Shown here piece after piece: positions 35,301 through 45,784 of a DNA stretch of 64,000 bases. The notes under the pieces are model-generated. The model was not told the DNA's origin. It was given only the letters and a program-made list of their open reading frames with translations, and made no database searches. Within the stretch, counting starts at the first letter, position 1, and every line of letters begins with the position of its first letter. Source of the DNA: Jackrogersella multiformis (lineage: Eukaryota > Ascomycota > Sordariomycetes > Xylariales > Hypoxylaceae); assembly GCA_902806575.1 (NCBI GenBank), contig CADCXD010000007.1, positions 1,488,001 through 1,552,000 of the forward strand, in the 5' to 3' direction. Made by a program: the position numbers and the translations under genes.

Positions 35301-36739
35301 AGCAGATGTCGGATTCTCCATGGGTATTGCCGGCACAGAGGTCGCCAAAGAGGCTTCGGCTATTATTCTAATGGATGACAACTTTACTAGCATCGTGAAG
35401 GCTTTGAAATGGGGTCGTGCTGTCAACGACGCCGTCAAGCGTTTCCTACAGTTTCAGCTTACCGTCAACATCACCGCCGTCGTATTGACTTTTGTCACCG
35501 CCGTCTCTAGTAGTGACGAGGGTTCCGTGCTGACAGCAGTTCAACTTCTATGGGTTAACCTGATCATGGATACCCTCGCAGCGCTTGCCCTTGCTACCGA
35601 CCCCCCTCAGGATAGTTGTCTAGACCGAAAGCCAGAACGCAGAGGGGCCAGCATCATCTCCATAACGATGTGGAAGATGATATTCGGCCAGGCAATTTAT
35701 CAACTGGCAATCACCTTCGTTCTCTATTATGCGGCTGTCTCCATCGGCATTGCCAGCGACGATAAAACCAATGACACACGCGCCACCTTAGTTTTCAACA
35801 CCTTCGTATGGATGCAGATCTTCAACCAGTGGAAGTAAGTACATGCATATCCAGTTTTCCCCGAGTAGTTTATTCTAACAGTGTGGTAGCAATCGTCGCT
35901 TAGACAACAAGTTCAACATTTTCGAGGGCCTGATGCAGAATTGGTACTTTATCGCTATCAATCTTGCCGTGTCTGGTGCCCAAGTCCTTATCATCTTTGT
36001 CGGTTCAACTCCCTTCAGCATCGCCAGGGACAGACAGACGTCTGCCCAGTGGGCGTGTGCAATCGTCCTCGGTGTCATTTCCATACCGGTTGGTATGGCC
36101 ATCCGTCTTATCCCAGATGAGCTGATCAGGAAATGTATTCCTGAATCCCTGAAGAAGAAGCACGGCATGGTCCCTGGATTGACCATCTCGGACGAAGAAC
36201 GATTCAACGATTACCCAGAGGTTCTTGCCGATGTTAGAGACGAGCTTGCATTCCTCAAGAAGCTTAAGGGTGGTCGTCTAAACAACTTGAAGTTTGCTGT
36301 TAAGCATCCTCGCGAGACTTTTATCTCGAAGACGAGGAGCCCATCGCACTCTCGATCAAATTCGATAAAAATACCGCAAACCCCAACGCGTGAAGATAGT
36401 TTTAGTTCTCCCTCGCCAGCACCGACGCCCGATTCCAGAAAACGATCCCGATCTATGAGATCGCGGTCAAATTCGGCGCTCGGGGCCCCTACGGTTATGG
36501 CTGGTATTATCGCTGGCAGCGTGGCAGCTGGATGGTCTCCAATCGAGAGGACTGGAGACCGCGACTTCACGCAACCTCCTCGCCCGACACCGTCGCCGCT
36601 CTCGACCCGCGAAAATAGTGAACTAGAACCGGCATCAGTCTTGACAGAGGAACCATTATCGATCACAGACCCTAGCCCGTCCGCCGTACCTCGGCTTAGC
36701 GTGCCGCAACCTCCTCAAAAGCAAAAATCTATTTCTTAG
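32361..36739 (+). CDS. PMC1: P-type calcium-transporting ATPase (PMC1 type)
   Basis: Three exons (32361-32413, 32487-35834, 35890-36739) give 1416 residues. The first exon is short; MSDPSKDGSEG at 32361 is the natural start and splices in phase into the long frame. After a Ser/Pro-rich N-terminus (about 1-190) come the type IIB P-ATPase landmarks: TGES at 439-442 (actuator), VPEGLPLAVT in M4, DKTGTLTQNKMT with phosphorylated Asp618, KGASEIVL (nucleotide binding), TGDGTNDAPALK with Asp946 and Asp950, then LLWVNLIMDTLAALALATDPP in M6 and a hydrophobic C-terminal helix group. The tail after M10 is long, Ser/Pro/Arg-rich and probably regulatory. The enzyme uses ATP to pump Ca2+ from the cytosol, into the vacuole in yeast Pmc1 and often across the plasma membrane in filamentous fungi (NCA-type). 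Symbol follows yeast; membrane location is not decided by sequence. Confidence 0.95.
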
Positions 36740-39700
36740 GCGGTTTGAACAGTGTTTTTGTCTGGATCAACCGAGCTCGACTGCCCCCTTTACTAAGATA
36801 CCCCGGGGCAGCGAGAATATGGATACGGAGAGCGAGTGAAGTATCCGAAGACAACCTGTATTATAATTTTAATCTACGTCTTGTCGCCTAAAAACCAAAC
36901 GATCATATTTGTTGGTTTGGCTTACTACTTCTATTACGTTCACTAATCCCAACATGCCCTACCGAAACTACTACGTCCCCGGAACCTCGATGCGAAGCAC
37001 AGCCATGACGAACCGCATCCCTTCCTCATGAACCTCGTGGGGATGAGCAATGCGCACTTCGCAACTACGGTTTCGCACGTCGCCAGGACCCAAGGGTGTG
37101 GGTCAGTTACTAAGGGGATGGTTAGAATAGCGGTTCGTGCCAGGGCAAACGGATTCTTTTTAGGAAACGGGGTTTCTTGGCTCCTTTCTTGTTTCTTCGA
37201 CACTTCGCTCATACGGACTTCCAGGTCCGAGGGATTATAACAAAAAATTAGGCCAAATACTATAAACGATCGTCGGCGCGCGAGCAGAGTACAGCAGCAG
37301 CGTGAGCCTTTCTTCTTTATGTGCGTGTGTGTAGGGTACGGGAGGGGGTGTTGCGGTGCGGCGCGGCGCGTTGCGCTGTGTTGTGTTGGTTACGGAACTG
37401 GATCATGGCCATAGATAGGCAAGACAAACGTGTAGTGAAGCTGAGAAAAGAGAGAAAAGTACCCCCCAGAAAGAAACTCATATGATGCAGTTGTTGGTGA
37501 CAGGCGCTGATTATGCGTAGTTCGTGATGATACGTGTTGGTGATGTCGAAGTGACTGGTTGCTCATGTTAGACTTGAGGTCTTGGTAGATGCTACATAAT
37601 CCGTACATGTCTGGTATGTAGGTACGTAGGTACTGTATCAATACGCGCGTATACATGGAAATTTCCAAGTCTTTAGGGAGTTGGTTCCTTAGGTAGGTTA
37701 TCTGTATACCGCACAGGTTACACGGCATATGCGGGTGCGTATGTACATCACCTAGGAATATGTAGAGAATGTGTAGGGTATACATGTCTAGGTACTTAGG
37801 TAGGTAGGTACTGTACTTGATGTAAATAGAGCTCCCCAACGCAATACCTATAAGAATGTAGAATGCACCACATAACACTGTCCGTTGGAGAACAGAGGGC
37901 TAGGGCTAGGGCTACCGAACAATCGACGGCGCGGCATATCTCCGGATGGGTAGGTCTGTCTTGCTCAGGACTGACTGACAGACTGGCGCATGTAGGAGCC
38001 GTCGCACGGCATGAATCACGACGCGCCGCCACCGTGATCCGGGCTGGTTAGGGAATTGCTAGTGGGCGGGCTGATCTTGTTAGATTTGAAGAAATGTACT
38101 AGGTATGGAGGGAGTGAGGTAGGTAGGCTGGTGGTGCGAGAATGGGCTCCTGGGTAAGGCTGTGGTTGCTATTATTAGAGGTACGTAGAGACGTGGGACG
38201 CGATGTCGGCGAGGTGGTGAGGTGAGGAAGGTGGATTAGGCAGGGTCCTTTCTGTGCGTGTTGGGGATGTACGGATGGATGCTACTGTGTATGTGTGTAG
38301 GTAGGTATGTCGTGGAACTGCCATCTAGGCTAAGGCTAGGTACTTGTTTGGATAGGTAGCTGTTCCTGGGTTGTGTAGGGCGGTTGGTTGTCTGGATGTA
38401 TACTATTTACTAAACTAATTCATATATAACATCTCCCATAGCTCTGTCTATCCGCTTTTCGACGTTGTGCCTGTTGGATTGCGATAGGATCGAAGAGTTG
38501 TAGCTGAACCACTGGGAAGAAAAGGGGCAGTCGAGACACTTGTATGTGCATAAAATCTCTTAAGCGGGTGTGATATCTGATAGGTAGATATTACAGATAT
38601 GAAGGTTTGTTGTTGCTTTATCGAAGACAGGTACGTGGAACAATTTTATTAAGATGAAAATTAATTCCTAAATTCCCTGGCTGGGAAAAACAGGCTACCG
38701 GCTTCAGACGAAGGTAGCGCAATTTATATTATGTATCTTGAGTGGGAAAAGGGTGTTCTGGTTATCTAGGGAGGCGTGGTTGCGGATGATGAATGCCTGC
38801 TTAATTCCTACAACTCGGCGTATGTGACTAGAACATAACCGTTATTAAGCACTATATGCTGTTTGACTTTTTTAAAAGTCGGACTGAGTCAGGTCTTGGA
38901 TGTCAAGATCATGGTGGTGTCCTTCAGTTAAAGACTCTATCCTCGAACTCTATTATGCCTCCCCTTTGTTGAGGAGGAAGGATATGCTTCTCTGATGCTA
39001 ATAGTAAATGTTTACCTTCTGTTAATCCCACATTACAAGAATACTTGGGTATATCTCTGGGCAACGAGTTCTCATAAGATCCATCAGTAAGTTGGTTTGA
39101 TATTAGTGCCAAGGAAGTTATGAGTCGTATGTGAAACTAATCGTCGACAGGTGTCGATATGCACGACTAGCTTCATGAGGTACCTAATCCAAGATTGTGG
39201 GGTAACAGAGTAACATATAACCGTTGATTACCTATTCTACCATTTTACCACGTGGCTCCAGTTCGATTCTCTGTTATTTTATCATTACTTTTATGCTTTA
39301 ATATTACCTGAGGGTTTTTTTTATCCGTCGAGTGCTGCTAGTACTGTGCCGTGCTGCTCTGGTAATTGAATAATTTCCCGAATAGGCAACTCGTAGAAAC
39401 TTCGAGTTTTCCGTAAGCGATAGTAAAATGATGCCTCGGGAAGCGATTACTCATTTTTCTTACTTTCCGCACATAGTCGGACTTTAAGAGGAAAACCCCC
39501 TGTGTCGAGACGGGAAGTAAAAAAAGAATGTGTGGGAGAAAAGAAAAGAAAGCACTGATAATAAAAGGTACCTATGCTAGGCCTAGGTATAGGTATGCTA
39601 GGAGAAACTAGATTTATTACTGTCAAGCTTCGTAGTGGGGTTCCCCGAATATCATGCTCATGATGGTGATGCCCGTGACTAAAAACCGAGTCTCAGGGAC

Positions 39701-41599
39701 TTTTCTCCGTACCAGTCCCTAGGGAAGATTAGCTCCGTGTCGTATAGCAAGAACATACTTAAAGCATACCTCCTAGGTAGGTAATCTGAATCGTATAATA
39801 GGCGGGACTCGATATTAATATGGTGAGGATTATTCGGAGTTGCGGAGACTAGAAAAGTCTTGGCACGCCTCGGGTTCGTCGAAGGACTTGGAATCTTTTT
39901 ATTTCTTCTTGTTAAATGGTTCCTATTTCACTCACGCAGGGAAAATTCGGATGAATCTGTCGCATGCATTTCGAATAACTAGGACGAGATATGGCCACTC
40001 GCGAGTGTCTCTCGGAAGAGGGATCTAAGGGAGCTAGCTGGGTAACTGGCTAAGACCCATCCAGGTGATATGGAGTCCTATTAGAAATTAATTGAAAATG
40101 ACTAGTGGTCGATATGAAGGGAATGGTTTATGTGCTCAAACACCTGAGTGACCAAGACAGGCAAACATTGGTAGGTAGTTACTTAGACATGACGATGGAT
40201 ACGATGGAAAACACGGGATATATCGGATTACTTGCAAACTAGAGATGGTAAAGGGTAATACAAAATTAATATTAACATGTCGAGGGGGAAAAGGGAGATG
40301 ATCAAAGTTGAAATGCTTTAGACTGAAAAAAGATAAGATAAATGTAAAAGCGTACTTTCTAGGTAGGTAGGTATCTACCTGGTAATGACAATGGCAATGG
40401 CAATGGCAATGGTAATATGATAGGAGAGGGCATTGGAAAGAGGAAAGAAGGAATATGAAAATATGGGTGGCATGGGCTGTAGCCTATCAGGATGTCGCCT
40501 GTCCGCTTAGTCTTGGGACTTATCAACGTTGAAGTTTCAAATTGGTCTATTTCCTCTCTCTTCCTTCCCTCTCCCTAGGTGCGAGTCGATTATAATTATT
40601 ATTCTTGTCTTTCTTACCTTCTTTCTTTTTTACCCACCTAACATACCTTACCCTAGGTACTTACCTTATGTAGGTAGGTTAATAAATACCAAATACTCAA
40701 CCTAATACCTTACCTAAGGATATATCCAAAGTACCAAGGTATATAATTGCTCCTACCAGTGCGGATATTCTTTTAGTAAGTTACGTATTTACATATTTAG
40801 GTATCTACCTCCTAAAGTAATTTCTGATTCCTGATTCCTGATAATTCTTAAATTGCTGATAATTCCGATTAAACCCAAAAGTGTCCACACCATCATCCAC
40901 TTCACTATCATCATTATCACCATTACCATCATTACGAAGATTTACAATTATTACGTGCGTTCCCATATGCATGTAACTGCTGCTATTTACCTACCTAAGG
41001 TACTACTTCTTGGTAGGTTAGTTTCTACTAAATCACCAACACATACCGATTCCAATTCCAATTATAATACTAATACTAAATAATTCCGCTTTCAATTCCA
41101 ATTCATCCCTCCCCGGCTCAACAAAAAATAACACTACGCAACATATCCCATCCCATCTCATCCTGTCTCATACCACACATTAAAAAAAAAAACGCGTTGA
41201 CCATCCCAGCACAACTCTAACTACCTACTTAGACCTGCTGTTACTCGATTCATATTTCCCGCAGTTTTTGAAAAAGTCTCTTCTACTCCTTTTTTTCTTC
41301 CGCTAACAACTTTCCCTTAGACACTTTCTATTATACACTTTCCCTTAGACTACCTCCAGGGCTAGGTATTCATCAAACAACGTTTCATTCAACCGCGCCA
41401 CAATTCTAGTTGATTAATTAATTGCCTACCTGTACCTATCTAGGTAACATACATACCTACCTAGGTAGGCACTAGGTAAACATAGTCGATCCATCAAGCT
41501 CGTCAATTCATCATTCATTCACACTCTGTTTCTATCCTAAACTCCCCTTCTACATATATTCCCGTATAGTCAGTCACTTATCACAACATCAACCACACG
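36740..41599. other. 4.9-kb gene-free spacer, PMC1 to SIR2
   Basis: No convincing gene. Overlapping ORFs at 36943-37240 on both strands have no recognisable family. The region contains many AGGTAGGTA clusters (37620-37812, 38100-38125, 38320-38345, 39570-39600, 40360-40380, 40640-40690, 41425-41480), the CAATGG microsatellite at 40389-40412 and repeated AATTCCAATT motifs (about 41045-41105). The last 500 bases before SIR2 are CT/CA-rich and hold a 14-bp direct repeat (41309-41322 and 41337-41350). Confidence 0.55.
40389..40412. repeat. Microsatellite (CAATGG)4
   Basis: Four perfect CAATGG units in the PMC1-SIR2 spacer. Confidence 0.85.
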
Positions 41600-43210
41600 A
41601 TGAAGGGTAAACGACCTGTGGGTAGACCTCGTAAGACCCTACCTACGATGAAGGAAGTCGAGAAGGACCCCAAGCCCTCCAAAGTCCGAATTGAAGTCAC
41701 GGATGATCAACAAGTTGGTCACCTTAACGTGAAACCGCACAGTCACGCCCACAACCATGCCCACAACGAGCTCGAGGAGCGGATCAACGATCTGGGCGAT
41801 TCGTGGGAGACCGAGTCGTTATTTGAAGATGTCATCGAGGACATCACCGAAGACAGATTCTTCAATGATGGTAATTACCTACCTTTTCACTTTTGTCTCC
41901 TAATATTTTTAAACCTCACTTTCCAACTTCACCTTTCAACCTCATTCTAACCCGAGTTTACAGTCGATGCTGTCTTACCTGAACAGGCTGTTCGTTATCG
42001 CCAACAGCTGCGATCCGTCGGACCTCAGGAATTCTGCCGATTGACAGTGGACTCTGGAGCCATCTCCGCCAAGAAGTTGCTCACTGCCTTTGGGATAAGA
42101 CCCCCGGCATTCCTTGAGGGCCTTCCGGATGATGCTTATTTTGGCCTGCTCACCTTAGCCATGACACGCGAGTTAGCGAAGCGCGCTAAGCTCTTAAAGT
42201 ATAACACCATCGACGATGCTGTTTCTTTACTCAAGAGATCTAAGAACATCGTCGTGCTTACCGGAGCTGGCATCTCAACCTCGCTCGGCATTCCCGACTT
42301 CCGCTCCAAGGAAACCGGTCTATATTCGCAACTTGAGAAGCTCGGACTAGGCATCAGTGATCCCCAAGAGGTCTTTAACATCGACATCTTCCGGGATGAC
42401 CCTACAATCTTCTACTCCGTCGCAAAAGACATTCTTCCCGATACCAAGGGTCTCTTCTCTCCGACCCATGCTTTCATCGCCAAGCTTCAGAACATGGGCA
42501 AGCTCTTAACCAATTACTCACAGAACATTGACAACATCGAGGCGAATGCGGGTATCAGCCCCGAAAAACTTGTCCAATGTCATGGCTCCTTCGCCACCGC
42601 CACCTGTCAAAAGTGCGGTCACAAAGTCCAAGGCGACACCATATTCGCTGACATCAAGGCCGGCAACATACCGCGATGTACCAAGTGCATTGCCGCCCTC
42701 CGCGGCAACGGCTCTATGAAGCGTAAGAGGTCCTATAACAAGTCTACCGGCAAGAAGACCAGGCGTCGAAGCTCGGATGACGACGATGACGATGACGGCC
42801 AGTACGACATCCCCGCTGCCGGCGTCATGAAGCCGGACATCACCTTCTTCGGCGAGGAGCTTCCCGACGAGTTCAGCCAGCGATTAGTTAAGCACGATCG
42901 TGATGTCGTCGACCTAGTTATTGTCATTGGTACCTCACTTAAAGTTGCACCTGTATCCGAAGTCGTCCCATACCTCCCTCCGCACATCCCTCAGATCTAC
43001 ATCTCACGAACCCCAGTGAGTCACATCAACTTTGACATCGACCTACTCGGTGACTGCGATGTGATCGTCGCCGAGCTGTGCCGTCGCGCCGGGTGGGATC
43101 TGGAACACGAGAAGGTGTTGCCGAACCAAATCGTCGACATCAAACTGGAGGAGGGCTACAAGAGCCGACACGTCATCACCGCAATCGAACCACCGAAGCA
43201 AGAGATATGA
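41600..43210 (+). CDS. SIR2: NAD-dependent histone deacetylase, Sir2/Hst1 class
   Basis: Two exons (41600-41870 and 41964-43210) with a 93-bp intron (CTAAC branch site) encode 505 residues. The N-terminus is an AT-hook, KRPVGRPRK, then a His-rich run, HSHAHNHAHN at 47-56, and an acidic segment. The Sir2 N-terminal helical domain (about 95-175) precedes the catalytic core: TGAGISTSLGIPDFRS (190-205), NYSQNIDNIE (274-283), catalytic His297 in QCHGS, zinc ligands Cys305, Cys308, Cys329 and Cys332, and GTSLKVAPVSEVV (413-425). A basic then poly-Asp insertion (about 342-369) follows the zinc module. The enzyme removes acetyl groups from histone lysines with NAD as co-substrate and silences chromatin. 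All core residues are present, so it should be active. SIR2 versus HST1 cannot be separated here. Confidence 0.94.
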
Positions 43211-45784
43211 GAGACCTTTACTGGCATGGGATGACTCATCCATCAGCCACATAACCACGATTATCGCCACCCACTTCCCGTTGGTTGGCTATACACTAGC
43301 ATTGTCTTTCACTGCTACAAGATGGCGTTTTCAGGTGTGATTTCTTTTCTTTTCTTTGCAGCAGGGCGTTTGGGGTCTTTGTTCTTGGCTGGAGAGAGGT
43401 ATTTTGCAGATGGATTAGCTGTGATTCGGCTTGAGATAGTGTATAGTCCTCGCCCAATCCAGGTGTTTCACAACCTTTATATTCTGTTTGATAGGCTCGT
43501 TGGTTCCTCTTGAAAAGCAGGAGACATGGAAAAGAAATGGACAGCTTGGCGACGAGGGAAGAAGGCGTATAATATCGTATTGTATTACGCCAATGGTCCT
43601 TGCTGCGAGTTCTACTACGCTACGCAGATAATCGCTTAATAAAAAACTCGTTTGCTAAACACGGTCTTGATGTGAGGGCAAATAATGTGTGGTGTTCTCT
43701 ACTGATGTTATTCTCCCACATTACCTACCGGCGTGTTATGCTGGCTATGCTACCAGCTAAGAATATGGAACAGTCAGCAAGAACCGTGTTCTCGTTCGGC
43801 GACAACACGCGATATATCCTAGTATATTCGACCAAGTTCGATTTGACCAAGTCAAATAATCTACCAGCTAGTCGTACTCTCTAGCAGTTGTGATAGCCTC
43901 CAACGACATGGGATCGCGACCACACGCACAATATAGCACATTGTGGTACGGATGGATTTATTGCGTCTTGTTATAGCACACGATTCATCCAGCAACTTGC
44001 CATGGCCACGGTGTGACCTAGCCCTTATTATAACCTCCCTACCCGGCCTGCGGTGCTGTATTAGTTGGATATATACCTATACTTACCTACTAGTACTAGG
44101 TAGGTATAAAGGCTGTAGAATATGGGATATGCGTGATCTATAGATCTATCAGTTCTAAGGCAAAGCCGCCGAGTGAATCATATATGTATTTCCGCACTAC
44201 CAATTTCGACGGGTAAGATTGTTGGAACATGCCGTGGCTTCGCAAGTCTGCGACATCGGCCCATTACACCACGTCCGTTACATCCGTATAACAGGTACTT
44301 AGGTACCTAAGGTAGATGCTGTTATTTGATAGGTACCTAAGGTAGGTAGGTAATCGAATCTTGGGCTGATATCTAATATTTAATATTTAACTCCTACTCT
44401 TTCTGTGGGATAAGTACCTATTTACTTACTTCCTTTGGACTCGTAGCTGGAGGGAGACGAATTAATCACCAGGTTAATTACTGTAGGTTATATTATAGTA
44501 TTGCTTGCAGTCTGCCGCGTGTGTATATGCGCCCAGCCCAGCCCTGCAAGTCCTGTCCTTGACATATTCTAGCAAGAAGAAGATGAAGGGGGGAGGGGGG
44601 ATAACTGAATACCAAATACATACCTAACCTACACACCGACATATATGATGAATACCTTGGAGAAAAGGAAGCGCACCAAGCGGGAAGACCGCAAAACACT
44701 CCTCCTATATAGCTCACAGAGGTACGGGGTATAGAAAGCGAGGTCCATCGCACAAATTCCCATCCACTTCCTTACCTACCTACCTACCTAGACCTAGGTA
44801 ACTACAGCAGACCAAGTCCACATACCTCCTCCAAGCGCGCGCTTAGTCGATCTGCTTCAATATCCGGCTAGCCAGGTACCGCACACATCCCACAACACCT
44901 AACACGCAACGGAGAAAACATCCCGAAGCCTAGCTCTCCTGTAGCCTTCATCGACGTGGTCCTTCCACGCCCCTCTCCATCTCTAAGTTACGTCTCGACG
45001 ACGAACAGCAAGCTGCGTATCGTTGTGGCACTCGATAGCGTAGATATCCACTTAGGAGGTACATATGTAGGCAGTAGCCTTAGTCGTACGTCGTTTGTTG
45101 CCCACGTAGTACCTATCAAGGAAGGGCGTAACGGGCGAGTGACAACGAGAGCGAAGTTAACATGCCTTGGTATATCGTATGACTCATCTTAGCGGCACAC
45201 ATGCATCCGTAAACGACACCAGATCATATCGTGCCATACATTGCCGCCTAGGACCGACCACCTTAGCATCTCCGGAGCAGCCATGTAATCACAAACCACA
45301 AGGAAGCGTCGTCGTGACGGAGGCTGCTACACCAGACTCGCTCTCTAGTTCCAGCGCGAAACTCAGTCTACGCAACCCGACCTCCAGACCTTCATAATTC
45401 TACATCACCAGTACGCACCCAAACAAAAAGTGCGAAGCGAGCTATCCAAGAGCCGACTACGGACAAGACAGCACAGCTAGACATAAACCACGACGTTACT
45501 CTGGACTCTTATATCAATCATATCGTATCACATCATATATTAAGCTTTCCAACACCTGCTCTCCCCGCCCCTTGCCGATGCAAGGCCGTCGGTGCGAGTA
45601 TCCCCATTAGAGACCAACAACTATCCGGGTATTCGCGCCTCGGGATGTTCTAAGAAAGAATTTACATTCAAAGCCCGGATGCCACGGACGCGTAGATGAT
45701 GGCCAACTCGACATTAGACGCGATAATTAGGTCGTATAGATAGCACCGATGGATGGCCCGCCATTTCTATCTTATCCGATCCGC
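43211..45784. other. Intergenic spacer between convergent SIR2 and SCY1-like gene
   Basis: A 2.6 kb region between two 3' ends. The AGGTACCTAAGGTAG cluster at 44290-44352 and ACCTACCTACCTACCTAG near 44773-44800 are the clearest patterns. ORFs at 43322-43884 and 44956-45397 look accidental. A lone tRNA A-box-like TGGTGTAATGG (minus, 44261-44271) has no proper T-arm. Confidence 0.55.

Noticed and set aside
36943..37240. Opposed 89- and 70-codon ORFs downstream of PMC1
   Set aside because: They overlap each other antisense and match no family I know; too short to support.
44261..44271. tRNA A-box-like TGGTGTAATGG on the minus strand
   Set aside because: A degenerate B-box-like sequence lies about 40 bases on, but no T-stem or acceptor pairing could be built; at most a decayed tRNA.
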